DNA of 64,000 bases from CAVQRB01 sp963715055 (lineage in GTDB: Bacteria; Pseudomonadota; Alphaproteobacteria; Rhodobacterales; Rhodobacteraceae): positions 186,001-250,000 of the forward strand of contig CAVQRB010000002.1 of NCBI GenBank assembly GCA_963715055.1, read 5' to 3'. The position numbers and the translations under genes are program-made. The notes under the pieces were generated by a model that saw nothing but the letters and a program-made list of their open reading frames with translations, was not told the origin of the DNA and searched no databases. Shown piece after piece: positions 43,195 through 52,181 of this stretch (position 1 is its first letter; each line of letters opens with the position of its first letter).

Positions 43195-44247
43195 ATGCTG
43201 GATCAGGTTCCCGACACGGTCATCGTCGCGGCGATCGGGCTGATCGGAGGCGTCTTGCTGGGGCTCGCTGCAAGGCTCGGGCGGTTCTGCACGCTCGGCG
43301 CCATCGAGGACGCGCTCTATCAACGCAGCGACCTGCGGTTGCGTATGTGGGTTCTGGCGATCGGCGTCTCCGGCCTGCTGAGTTTCATACTGGTGCATCT
43401 GGGCGCGCTCGATCCGCGGCAGACAATCTATCATCTGGCGCCCTTTTCGCCCATCGCCAGCATCCTAGGCGGGCTCCTTTTCGGCTACGGCATGTCGATC
43501 GCAGGCAATTGCGGTTTCGGCGCCCTCGCACGGTTCGGCGGCGGCGACCTGCGGTCTTTCGTGATCGTTCTGGTCATGGGTATCTCCGCCTATGTAATGC
43601 TGTCGGGCCCACTGGCGCCTCTGCGCGTCAGTTTCGTGGAGGCGACCGCCATCCGCTCCGACCTGCGCAGTTTCCCGCAACTCTTGCAGTCCTTCTTCGC
43701 TGTGCCATCCGTCGTCTGGGGGCTTTTCATCAGCGCGATCATCACAGCCTGCGCCCTGGGATCGCGGGCCTTCCTGCGCAACAGGCGTGCGGTTTTCTGG
43801 AGTCTGGTCGTGGGGTTCGCCATCGCGACGGGCTGGGCCGGCACGCAATGGGTCGCCCGCGACGGCTTCAGCATCGTTTCCGTCGAAAGCCACAGTTTCA
43901 CCGCGCCACTGGGCCAGACGCTCATCTACCTGATGACCTCGAGCGGTGGCGGGCTGACCTTCGGTGTCGGCTCGGTTTTCGGCGTGCTGGCGGGCGCCTT
44001 CATCGGCAGCCTCATCAAGGGCCATTTCCGCTGGGAGGCCTGTGAGGATCCGCGCGAGCTGAAACGCCAGTTCTTCGGTGCCATCTGCATGGGCTTCGGC
44101 GCGGTCCTGGCCCTGGGTTGCACGATCGGGCAGGGCATCTCGGCTTTTTCCCTGCTCACCTTCAGCGCGCCTTTCGCCTTCTTCGGGATATTCGTCGGCG
44201 CGGCGATCGGGTTGCGGCAGTTGATCACGGGGTTTGCCCTGCCCTGA
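43195..44247 (+). CDS. soxT: SoxT-like YeeE/YedE transporter
   Basis: This 350-residue inner-membrane protein of the YeeE/YedE family has nine or so spans and the three conserved thiosulfate-relay cysteines: Cys32 (LGRFCTLGA), Cys105 (AGNCGFGAL) and Cys308 (ALGCTIGQG). It follows soxR by 49 bases in the same direction, the position of soxT in Paracoccus, where SoxT takes part in uptake or signalling of sulfur compounds to SoxR. It is the second such transporter in the locus and only distantly similar to the one at 30864-31925. Confidence 0.88.
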   Translation: MLDQVPDTVIVAAIGLIGGVLLGLAARLGRFCTLGAIEDALYQRSDLRLRMWVLAIGVSGLLSFILVHLGALDPRQTIYHLAPFSPIASILGGLLFGYGMSIAGNCGFGALARFGGGDLRSFVIVLVMGISAYVMLSGPLAPLRVSFVEATAIRSDLRSFPQLLQSFFAVPSVVWGLFISAIITACALGSRAFLRNRRAVFWSLVVGFAIATGWAGTQWVARDGFSIVSVESHSFTAPLGQTLIYLMTSSGGGLTFGVGSVFGVLAGAFIGSLIKGHFRWEACEDPRELKRQFFGAICMGFGAVLALGCTIGQGISAFSLLTFSAPFAFFGIFVGAAIGLRQLITGFALP

Positions 44248-44274
44248 CCAGGTCGGGCCCTCCGGCGGATGGTC

Positions 44275-44955
44275 TCAATTCGCTGCTTCTGATTCCAGCC
44301 AGCGGAGCACAGAGTCCTGTTTATTGCGCATGTGCCCCATCAGAACCTCGCTCAACCTCTTGCCATCCCTCGCGGCCAGACAGGTCATGATCTCTTCGTG
44401 TTCCGCCACGGCCGCCGACCAGCGCGCATCCGACATGTTCGCGGCATAACGCGCGCGCTGCATCCGCGCCGACAGGGCCTGACAGGCATTGGTCAACGTG
44501 GGGTTACGCGCGGCGACGAGAATAGCACGATGTATCTGCTGATTGATCCGGAAATAGGCCGCAAGGTCGCGGTCGCGGTAGCTTTGCACCATCGCGTCAT
44601 GCAGTACTTGGACGGCTCCGATCTCGGCGTCGGTGATGTTGGCGCAGGCAAGCTCGCCCGACAGCGCTTCGAGAACACCGAGGATCGGAAAGACCTCGCG
44701 CACCTCCTCCACCGTGACCCGCGTGACCCAGGCCCCCCGGTTCGGCTCCAGACGCACCAAGCCTTCTGCCGCCAGCACCTTGAGCGCCTCGCGCAGGGGC
44801 GTGCGCGACACGTCGAACTGCGCGCAGAGATCTCGTTCCGGCACCTTCGTACCGGCCGCAAGATGGCTCTCCACGATCAGCGGCCTGATCCGGTCCACCA
44901 GTTCGAGGTGCAGCGACCGCCGCTGGATGAGATCGGTTTCCGATCTTGCTAGCAT
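44275..44955 (-). CDS. GntR family (FCD domain) transcriptional regulator
   Basis: This 226-residue regulator has a GntR winged HTH (about 12-76, VPERDLCAQFDVSRTPLREALKVLAAEGLV) and a helical FCD sensor domain with the metal/ligand residues of the type DAMVQSYRDRD..AYFRINQQIH. It starts one base after the stop of the large dehydrogenase gene, so it closes that operon. FCD regulators usually sense a carboxylate, fitting control of the divergent carboxylate-type catabolic genes. The operator is probably in the AT-rich region at 47889-47950. Confidence 0.88.
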   Translation of the reverse strand: MLARSETDLIQRRSLHLELVDRIRPLIVESHLAAGTKVPERDLCAQFDVSRTPLREALKVLAAEGLVRLEPNRGAWVTRVTVEEVREVFPILGVLEALSGELACANITDAEIGAVQVLHDAMVQSYRDRDLAAYFRINQQIHRAILVAARNPTLTNACQALSARMQRARYAANMSDARWSAAVAEHEEIMTCLAARDGKRLSEVLMGHMRNKQDSVLRWLESEAAN

Positions 44956-44956
44956 T

Positions 44957-47863
44957 CTATTCCTCCTGATCCTTCAAGGCCATCTCGAGCAGCCGCGCCA
45001 CATGTATCGGCTTTCGGTCAGTGTTGTCACCGATCTGATGCCGACAGGAGGTGCCATCCGCCACCACCAGCACATCCTTGCTGGCCTTGCGCACGGCGGG
45101 CAGCAGGTCCAGTTCCGCCATTTTCATCGACACATCGTAGGTATCGTGGCCATAGCCGAATGCACCGGCCATGCCGCAGCAACTGGTCTCCACCTTCTCG
45201 ATGCTGGTATCCGGCAAAAGCGCCAGCGTCTGCTCGATCGCGGGCATCACGTTCATCGCCTTCTGATGGCAATGCCCGTGCAGCAACACCTTGGGACCAG
45301 GGCTTTTCAGGTCCAGCCTGAATGCCGGATTGTCCTTCTGATCCGCGATGAACTCCTCGAACATCCGCGCATGCTCGGCGATCAGCGCCGTCTCCGCACC
45401 CGGCAGCAGGGCGGGTATCTCATCGCGCAGCGTGAGCAGGCAACTCGGCTCCAGCCCGACGATCGGGATTTGTTTTTCCGCATAGGGTTTGAGTGCCGCG
45501 ACGAGCCTTCGCGCCTCGACGCGCGCCTCCTCCACCAGACCGGCGGACAGGAAAGTACGCCCGCAGCACAGCGGGCGGCCGCCATCCGTGGCCCGCACCA
45601 GATCGACCTCGACACCGGCGGCCCGCAGGACACGCAACGCCGCCCGCAGGTTCTCCGGCTCGAAATAGCGGTTGAAACTGTCCACGAAGAGAACGGCCTG
45701 CGGTGCGGTTTTTCGGGCGACCTCGAAATCGCGGAAGGGCCGCGCACTCCATTTGGGCAGCGCGCGTTTGGCCGTGAAACCCGCGATTTTCTCGGACAGG
45801 GCCGCAAGTCCCGGCAGCTGATCGCGCAGGTTCGGCAGAAAGGGCATTTTGGCCGCCCAGACCGCGTAGCGCGGCATATAGGCCACCAGTCGATCATGCA
45901 GACTGATGCCGTTCTTCTTGGCGCGGGCGGACAGCACCTCGATCTTCATCCGCGCCATGTCGACGCCGGTGGGGCACTCGCGCTTGCAGCCTTTGCAGGA
46001 CACGCAAAGCTTCATCGCCTCCGCCATGTCGTCGGAGGAAAAGGCATCAGGGCCCAACTGCCCCGAAATCGCCAGTCGAAGGGCATTCGCCCGCCCCCGA
46101 GTGAGGTCCTTTTCCTTGCGCGTGACCCGGTAGGACGGGCACATCACGCCGCCCTTTAGTTTACGGCAGGCGCCATTGTTGTTGCACATCTCCACGGCGC
46201 CCTGGAACCCGCCGCCGCCACCCGTCCAGGCGGACCAGTCAAGTTCGGTATCCATTTGCGCCGCCTTGTACTCCGGCCCGTAGCGAAAGAGGCTGCGGTC
46301 GTCCATTTTCGGCGGGTTCACGATCTTGCCCGGATTGAACAGCCCCTTCGGGTCGAAGCGCCGCTTTACCTCGGCGAAACTGCCCGTCATCCGAGGCCCG
46401 AACATCTTTTCGTGAAACTCCGAGCGCACCAAGCCGTCGCCATGTTCGCCCGAATGCGACCCCTTGTAGCGCGCCACCAGATCGAAGCATTCCTCGGCGA
46501 TGGCGCGCATGGTCTTCACGTCCTTGTCGAGCTTGAGGTTCAGGACCGGACGCACGTGCAAACAGCCGACCGAGGCATGCGCGTACCACGTCCCCTTGGT
46601 GCCGTGTTTCCCGAATATATCCGTCAGGCCCGCCGTATATTCAGCGAGATCGGGCAGTTCGACCGCACAATCCTCGACGAAGGACACGGGCTTGCCGTCG
46701 GTCTTCATCGACATCATGATGTTGAGACCGGATTTGCGGAATTCCGCGATCTGGTTTTGCAGGCCCACATCCGTGACCGAGGTGACCCCACCCCAGGCCT
46801 CGCCCTCGCCCGTCCAGGAAAAACCCAGATCGCCCATCATCTCTTCCAGTTGCCGCAGCTTTTCGGGGTAGCGGGAGGCGTCCTCCTCGATGAACTCCAC
46901 CAGCAACAGGGCCGCAGGTTGACCGGTGACGACCGTGTCGATGGTGCTACGGAACATCGGAATGTCGCGACCAAGCGCGATCATCGTGTCATCGACCAGT
47001 TCCACGCCCTGCGGCTTGAGCTTGACCAGATGCTGAGCCGCGTCCATCGCCTTGTAGAAGGTCGGAAAGTGACAGACGCCCATGACCTTGCCCGACATGA
47101 GCGGCCAGAGCTTCAATTCTATGGCCGTGGAATAGGCCAGCGTGCCTTCCGATCCGACCAGCAGATGCGCGAGATTCTGCGGTGCCGCTTCCGGCACCAA
47201 CGCGTCGATGTTGTAGCCGCCGACCCGCCGCATCACATTGGGAAAACGTGCAGCAATTTCCGCCGATTCCCGCGCGCCCAAGGCCAGCATGTCTTTCGAC
47301 AGGGCCGCATAGATCGCGTTTTGATCCGCCTTTCCTGTGCCGAAACGATGCTTGCTTCCGTCCGCCAGCAGCGCTTCGATGGAGATCACGTTATCGCGCA
47401 TCATGCCGTAGCGGATGGATTTACCGCCGCAGGAATTGTTGCCCGCCATGCCGCCGATGGTGGCGCGCGAGGCGGTCGACACGTCGACAGGGAACCACAA
47501 GCCATGCGGCTTCAAGGCCCGGTTCAACTCATCCAGCACGATCCCCGGACGCACCACGCAGCGACGGTTTTCGACGTCCAGTTCCAGTATCTCGTTGAAA
47601 TATTGCGTGTTATCCAGAACCAGCGCTTCATTGACGGTTTGCCCGCATTGCGACGTCCCGCCGCCCCGTGGCAGAATGGACAGACCTCTTTCCCGCGCAA
47701 TGTCGAGCGCGGCCAGAACATCGTCCTCCGATTTCGGGGACAAAACACCCAAAGGCATCATCTGGTAGAAGGAGGCGTCCGTGGCGTAGCGTCCGCGCGA
47801 AAAGCTGTCGAAAAGCACATCGCCCTGAACGCGTTTCGAAAGAAGTTGGGCGATTTCCGACAA
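44957..47863 (-). CDS. FAD- and Fe-S-containing 2-hydroxyacid dehydrogenase-like protein (GlcD/GlcF-type fusion)
   Basis: This 968-residue protein has an N-terminal PCMH-type FAD domain (ILPRGGGTSQCGQTVNEALVLD, GGMAGNNSCGGKSIRYG), an FAD-oxidase C domain (HSGEHGDGLVRSEFHEKMFG), then a ferredoxin-type region with CVSCKGCKRECPTG and a CCG domain (SCCGMAGAFGYGHD). This order matches the D-2-hydroxyglutarate/D-lactate dehydrogenase group (YdiJ, Dld-II). I prefer the TTG at 47863, with AGGA nine bases upstream; an in-frame ATG at 47908 lies beyond the predicted transcription start. The substrate is unknown, likely a D-2-hydroxy acid. Confidence 0.85.
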   Translation of the reverse strand: MSEIAQLLSKRVQGDVLFDSFSRGRYATDASFYQMMPLGVLSPKSEDDVLAALDIARERGLSILPRGGGTSQCGQTVNEALVLDNTQYFNEILELDVENRRCVVRPGIVLDELNRALKPHGLWFPVDVSTASRATIGGMAGNNSCGGKSIRYGMMRDNVISIEALLADGSKHRFGTGKADQNAIYAALSKDMLALGARESAEIAARFPNVMRRVGGYNIDALVPEAAPQNLAHLLVGSEGTLAYSTAIELKLWPLMSGKVMGVCHFPTFYKAMDAAQHLVKLKPQGVELVDDTMIALGRDIPMFRSTIDTVVTGQPAALLLVEFIEEDASRYPEKLRQLEEMMGDLGFSWTGEGEAWGGVTSVTDVGLQNQIAEFRKSGLNIMMSMKTDGKPVSFVEDCAVELPDLAEYTAGLTDIFGKHGTKGTWYAHASVGCLHVRPVLNLKLDKDVKTMRAIAEECFDLVARYKGSHSGEHGDGLVRSEFHEKMFGPRMTGSFAEVKRRFDPKGLFNPGKIVNPPKMDDRSLFRYGPEYKAAQMDTELDWSAWTGGGGGFQGAVEMCNNNGACRKLKGGVMCPSYRVTRKEKDLTRGRANALRLAISGQLGPDAFSSDDMAEAMKLCVSCKGCKRECPTGVDMARMKIEVLSARAKKNGISLHDRLVAYMPRYAVWAAKMPFLPNLRDQLPGLAALSEKIAGFTAKRALPKWSARPFRDFEVARKTAPQAVLFVDSFNRYFEPENLRAALRVLRAAGVEVDLVRATDGGRPLCCGRTFLSAGLVEEARVEARRLVAALKPYAEKQIPIVGLEPSCLLTLRDEIPALLPGAETALIAEHARMFEEFIADQKDNPAFRLDLKSPGPKVLLHGHCHQKAMNVMPAIEQTLALLPDTSIEKVETSCCGMAGAFGYGHDTYDVSMKMAELDLLPAVRKASKDVLVVADGTSCRHQIGDNTDRKPIHVARLLEMALKDQEE

Positions 47864-47901
47864 GGTTTTCCATCCTGCGCACAAGGTGCTTGAAAATTCG
47901 A

Positions 47902-47937
47902 TTGACATAATTATGAATTCAAAATTTAATTTGACAA
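47902..47937. promoter_or_regulatory. Overlapping divergent promoters of the catabolic locus
   Basis: Plus strand: TTGACA (47902-47907), 17-base spacer, TTTAAT (47925-47930), reading toward the aminotransferase. Minus strand: TTGTCA (47937-47932), 16-base spacer, CATAAT (47915-47910), reading toward the dehydrogenase. The two promoters occupy the same AT-rich stretch face to face. One GntR dimer bound here could shut both operons. Confidence 0.55.
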
Positions 47938-48012
47938 TCAAAAAGTGATCTCAGGCGTTCGCTAGTGCGCCGAGATAAAAGGCCGAAACGGCCGAGGGGA
48001 GAGGAAAGACCG

Positions 48013-49200
48013 ATGAGACAGGCAGGGTTGCATTTCTTGCAAATTCCAGGACCAAGCGCCGTACCGGGGCGCATCCTCAGAGCGATCTCCGCCCAGACCA
48101 TCGACCATCGCGGGCCGGATTTCGCGACCGTGGGCAAGCGTGCGCTGGACGGGTTGAAAACGATCTTCCGCACGGACGAGCATGTCATCATCTACCCGGC
48201 ATCCGGCACCGGAGCCTGGGAGGCGGCGCTCGTCAACACGCTCTCGCCCGGCGACAGAGTGCTCATGTTCGAGACCGGCCATTTCGCGACGCTCTGGAAG
48301 AAGATCGCCGAGAAACTCCAACTGAAGGCCGAGTTCATCGAAGGCGACTGGCGCGGGGGTGCGGATCCTGACCAGATCGAAGCGCGCCTTGCCGCCGACA
48401 AGGGGCACGAGATCAAGGCGGTTTGCGTCGTTCACAACGAGACCTCGACCGGATCGGTATCGCCGATCGCCGCGGTCCGAAAGGCAATGGATGCGGCGAA
48501 CCATCCGGCGCTTTTCATGGTCGATACGATTTCGGGGCTTGCCTCGCTGGACTACCGCCACGACGAATGGGGCGTCGACGTCACGGTTTCGGGCTCGCAA
48601 AAAGGCCTGATGCTGCCGCCCGGCATTTCCTTCAACGCCGTGAGCAAGAAGGCTTTGGCGGCGCATAAAACGGCAAAACTGCAAAGATCGTACTGGGATT
48701 GGGCCGATATGCTCGGCCCCAATGCAACCGGATATTTTCCCTACACGCCAAGCACCAATCTGCTCTACGGGCTGAATGAAGCCATAGACATGCTGCACGA
48801 GGAAGGGTTGGAGAACGTCTTCGCCCGCCATGCGCGCCACGGCACCGCCGCGCGCGCCGCGGTGCGCCACTGGGGTCTTGAAGTGCTCTGCACCCAGCAG
48901 GGGCAGGAGAGCGGCGTGCTGACGGCGGTGCTCATGCCCGAGGGGCACAGCGCCGACCAGTTCCGCGCCTCGACACTCAAACACTTCAACATATCCCTCG
49001 GAAACGGCCTGTCGAAAGTGGCCGACCGGGTGTTCCGTATCGGCCACCTTGGCGATTTCAACGACCTGATGCTGGTCGCCACTCTGGCTGGTGTCGAAAT
49101 GGGCTTGAAGAAAGCGGGCGTTCCCCACTCGCCGGGTGGGGTCGGTGCAGCAATGGAGGTGCTGCACGATCTCGAGTTGAAAGACATGGCCGCAGAATAG
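48013..49200 (+). CDS. PLP aminotransferase of the serine/aspartate-glyoxylate aminotransferase family
   Basis: This 395-residue fold type I class V aminotransferase has the N-terminus HFLQIPGPSAVPGRILRAISAQTIDHRGPDF and PLP-lysine Lys197 in SGSQKGLMLPPG. The nearest known relatives are serine-glyoxylate aminotransferase (SgaA) and aspartate-glyoxylate aminotransferase (BhcA). It differs from both at several substrate-side positions, so the amino donor is open; glyoxylate as acceptor is likely. The ATG at 48013 follows GAGGAAAG. It starts the rightward operon with a TRAP transporter. Confidence 0.83.
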   Translation: MRQAGLHFLQIPGPSAVPGRILRAISAQTIDHRGPDFATVGKRALDGLKTIFRTDEHVIIYPASGTGAWEAALVNTLSPGDRVLMFETGHFATLWKKIAEKLQLKAEFIEGDWRGGADPDQIEARLAADKGHEIKAVCVVHNETSTGSVSPIAAVRKAMDAANHPALFMVDTISGLASLDYRHDEWGVDVTVSGSQKGLMLPPGISFNAVSKKALAAHKTAKLQRSYWDWADMLGPNATGYFPYTPSTNLLYGLNEAIDMLHEEGLENVFARHARHGTAARAAVRHWGLEVLCTQQGQESGVLTAVLMPEGHSADQFRASTLKHFNISLGNGLSKVADRVFRIGHLGDFNDLMLVATLAGVEMGLKKAGVPHSPGGVGAAMEVLHDLELKDMAAE

Positions 49201-49239
49201 AACGGCGTAAAACAAACGAAACCATAGGGAGGAACTACA

Positions 49240-50220
49240 ATGAAATTCATCACCAGACTTCTGGCGGCAACGGCTCTGGCCGGACTCGCGACGGCGTCAA
49301 CTGCGGCGGATGTCACCATGAAATTCGGCCATGTCGGCGCGCCCGGGTCGCTGTTCGAAGCCACGGCGAACAACTTTGCGGAATGCGTCGGCGCAGATTC
49401 CGGCGGTCGGATCGAAGTGCAGACCTTCGGTTCCTCGCAATTGGGCGACGACAAGGAACTGCTTCAGAAACTGAAGCTCGGTCAGGTCGATTTCTCGCTG
49501 CCCTCCTCGATCATGTCTTCGGTCGATGACATGTTCGGCATCTTCGAGATGCCCTATATCATCACGGACCGCGATCACATGCGCCGCGTGCAGGACGCGA
49601 TGATGGACAAGTTCCAGGCTGCGGCGCAGGAAAACGGCTATCACATCGTCGGTCTGGCCGAAAACGGCTTCCGCCACATCACCAACAACACGCGTCCGAT
49701 CAACGTGCCTTCCGATCTCGAAGGCATCAAGCTGCGCACGCCCAACGGTGTCTGGCGTCTGGAAATGTTCAAGGCCTACGGCGCCAACCCGACGCCGATG
49801 GCCTTCTCGGATGTCTTCACCGCGCTTCAGACGGGCGTGATCGACGGGCAGGAAAACCCCTACGCGCAGATCGCCTCCGCGAAGTTCCAGGAAGTGCAGA
49901 AGTATCTTTCGATCACCGGCCATGTCTATACGCCTGCGTATATCACGGCGTCCTCCAAGGCCTTCGAAGCCATGTCGGACGAGGACAAGGCCGTGCTGAC
50001 CGGCTGTGCGGCGAAGACCCAGGATTTCACCTACGAGACCGCAGCACAGATGGAGAACGATCTGCTCGATGAGATCAAGGCCGCAGGTGTCGAGGTAAAC
50101 GAAGCCGATAAGGCCGCTTTCATCGAAGCCTCCGCCGCGATCTACAAGGCCTTCTCCGAACAGGTCGAGGGCGGTCAGGAAATGATCGACCAGGTGCTCG
50201 GGCTGGGCAAGTCCGGCTAA
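49240..50220 (+). CDS. dctP: TRAP transporter substrate-binding protein, DctP family
   Basis: This 326-residue periplasmic receptor has a signal peptide to about residue 23 (STA-ADV). The DctP signature is present: LEGIKLRTPNGVWRLEMFKAYGANPTPMAFSDVFTALQTGVIDGQENP, with the carboxylate-binding arginine in KLRTP. It supplies a small organic acid to the DctQM proteins encoded just downstream. It is separated from dctQ by a strong hairpin that would favour higher receptor levels. Confidence 0.93.
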   Translation: MKFITRLLAATALAGLATASTAADVTMKFGHVGAPGSLFEATANNFAECVGADSGGRIEVQTFGSSQLGDDKELLQKLKLGQVDFSLPSSIMSSVDDMFGIFEMPYIITDRDHMRRVQDAMMDKFQAAAQENGYHIVGLAENGFRHITNNTRPINVPSDLEGIKLRTPNGVWRLEMFKAYGANPTPMAFSDVFTALQTGVIDGQENPYAQIASAKFQEVQKYLSITGHVYTPAYITASSKAFEAMSDEDKAVLTGCAAKTQDFTYETAAQMENDLLDEIKAAGVEVNEADKAAFIEASAAIYKAFSEQVEGGQEMIDQVLGLGKSG

Positions 50221-50229
50221 GAGACTTAG

Positions 50230-50258
50230 GGGCGGCGGAGCTTTCCGCCGCCCGTTTT
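50230..50258 (+). terminator. Hairpin with T-run between dctP and dctQ
   Basis: A perfect ten-base stem GGGCGGCGGA / TCCGCCGCCC with a four-base loop GCTT is followed by GTTTTC, ten bases after the dctP stop. It is a good intrinsic attenuator. Partial readthrough would give more receptor than membrane subunits, as is common in binding-protein-dependent transporters. Confidence 0.75.
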
Positions 50259-50334
50259 CATCGGCAGGTCATGACCTGCACCACTGGCCGTATTGCGGCC
50301 AGGACCTTCTCGATATTGGACGGATCAACCGATC

Positions 50335-50901
50335 ATGGAGCTTTCCCAACCGGCGCCCCTCGCGCGCATCATCTACATTGCGGGCAAATTGCTGGAATGG
50401 ATCACGGTGTTTCTGATGATCTTCCTGACGGCCATCGTGACCGCCGCAGTGATCGCCCGTCTCGCTGGTCACAGCTTTTCCTGGTATGATGAAGTTGCGG
50501 CGATCATGCTGGCCTGGATCACTTACTACGGCTCGGCCCTGGCTGCCCTCAAGCGCCGCCATATCGGCTTCGACACCGTTCTGCTGAAACTGCCGCTCAA
50601 ATACCGCATGGCCGCGCTGCTGGCCGGTGAGGCCATCGTGCTCACCTTCTTCGTATTGATGGCGCGCGCCGGCTTTCAGGTGCTCGAGGTCCTGCAGGGC
50701 GACATGCTCGTCTCGCTCACCTGGGTCCCGATCCAGTTCACCCAATCCGTCATTCCCATCGGCGCAATCCTCTTCATCATCTGCCAGCTTCTGAGCCTGC
50801 CCGGCTACTGGAAGCTGACCGCCGCAGGCATCTCGATCGAACACGCCGAGATCGAGGAAGAAGTCGAAACCGAACTCGAGAAAAACAAGGATCGCGTCTG
50901 A
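50335..50901 (+). CDS. dctQ: TRAP transporter small membrane subunit, DctQ family
   Basis: This 188-residue inner-membrane protein has four spans (about 17-40, 52-75, 92-115 and 132-155). The DctQ block WYDEVAAIMLAWITYYGSALAALKRRHIGFD is present. A charged, Glu-rich C-terminal tail (EHAEIEEEVETELEKNK) is longer than usual. The ATG at 50335 is chosen for its fit to the family start. Its stop overlaps the dctM start (TGATG). Confidence 0.9.
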   Translation: MELSQPAPLARIIYIAGKLLEWITVFLMIFLTAIVTAAVIARLAGHSFSWYDEVAAIMLAWITYYGSALAALKRRHIGFDTVLLKLPLKYRMAALLAGEAIVLTFFVLMARAGFQVLEVLQGDMLVSLTWVPIQFTQSVIPIGAILFIICQLLSLPGYWKLTAAGISIEHAEIEEEVETELEKNKDRV

Positions 50902-52181
50902 TGCTGATCGCCGGTATTTTCATCGCCATGCTGTTGATGATCTGCATCAACATTCCCATCGCCGTGGCGCTCGCCATGTGCGGCGTGATCGGGCTGCTGC
51001 TCACGGAAGGACCCGGCAGCCTCGTGACCATCGCGCTCGACATGTATTCCGGCTCGACGAAATTCTCCCTGATCGCGATTCCGATGTTCGTGCTCGCGGG
51101 CGCAATCATGAACGCGGGCGGCATCACCGACCGGCTGATCAACTTCGTGACCGCGATCATCGGCTTCATCCGCGGCGGCCTGGCGATGGTCAACATCGGT
51201 GTGTCTCTCTTCTTTGCGGAAATTTCCGGCTCCGCCGTGGCGGATGTGGCGGCCATGGGCTCGATCCTCATTCCGCAGATGAAAAAGCGCGGCTACTCCA
51301 AGGAGTTTTCCGCCGCCGTCACCTCCTCCTCGGCATCGCTCGCGATCATCATTCCGCCCTCGATTCCGATGATCCTTTATGCGGCTTCGGCAAATACCTC
51401 GGTTGAGCAGCTTTTCGTTGCAGGGCTGGTGCCCGGTCTGATCGGCGCCGCGGGACTCATGGGGGTCGCCTGGGCTTTCGCCAAGCGTTACAATTTCCCG
51501 ACCGAAGAAGCCTTCAACATGAAGCGTTTGCGGGAAACCTTCGTGGATGCCCTGCCCGCCTTCGCGCTGCCGGTGATCATTCTCGGCGGTATCTTCGGCG
51601 GATATGTCACGGCTACCGAAGCCGCAGGGCTCGCCGTGCTCGCCGCCCTTCTGGTCTCCGCGATCTACCGCAACCTCGACGTCAAGCACCTGCGCCGCGC
51701 CATGCTCGATGGCGGGATCCAGACCGCTGTGGTGATGCTACTCGTCGCGGCATCGGTGCTCATGGGCGGGTTCCTCACCCGAGCGCAGATCCCGCAGCAG
51801 CTTGCCGAAGGCATCCTCAACATCACCACACAGCAATGGGCAATCCTGCTGATCCTCAACTTCTTCTTCCTCGTGATAGGCTTCTTCCTGCACTCCGCCG
51901 CAGCGATTATCCTGGTCATCCCGATCGTGCTGCCGCTGATTACCGCCGCCGGAATCGACCCCGTGCACTTCGGCCTCGTGGTCACGCTGAACCTCGCCAT
52001 CGGCCAACAGACGCCGCCCGTCGCCTCGGTGCTCATAACCGCCTGCTCGGTGGCCAGGGCGAACATCTGGGAAGTGTCCAAGGTCAACATCTGGTTCATC
52101 CTGGTGCTGCTCGCCGTGCTCATGCTCTGCACCTACGTGCCCGCAGTGCCGATGTTCCTCGTGGAGTATTTCTACCGATGA
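50901..52181 (+). CDS. dctM: TRAP transporter large membrane subunit, DctM family
   Basis: This 426-residue permease has about twelve spans, of the sodium-coupled TRAP type. Family landmarks are ISGSAVADVAAMGSILIPQMKKRGYS and SSSASLAIIIPPSIPMILYA in the first half, and NLAIGQQTPPVASVL in the second. It completes a DctPQM importer for an organic acid. Start and stop codons overlap both neighbours (TGATG with dctQ, ATGA with the crotonase gene), so importer and downstream enzymes are translationally coupled. Confidence 0.94.
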   Translation: MLIAGIFIAMLLMICINIPIAVALAMCGVIGLLLTEGPGSLVTIALDMYSGSTKFSLIAIPMFVLAGAIMNAGGITDRLINFVTAIIGFIRGGLAMVNIGVSLFFAEISGSAVADVAAMGSILIPQMKKRGYSKEFSAAVTSSSASLAIIIPPSIPMILYAASANTSVEQLFVAGLVPGLIGAAGLMGVAWAFAKRYNFPTEEAFNMKRLRETFVDALPAFALPVIILGGIFGGYVTATEAAGLAVLAALLVSAIYRNLDVKHLRRAMLDGGIQTAVVMLLVAASVLMGGFLTRAQIPQQLAEGILNITTQQWAILLILNFFFLVIGFFLHSAAAIILVIPIVLPLITAAGIDPVHFGLVVTLNLAIGQQTPPVASVLITACSVARANIWEVSKVNIWFILVLLAVLMLCTYVPAVPMFLVEYFYR

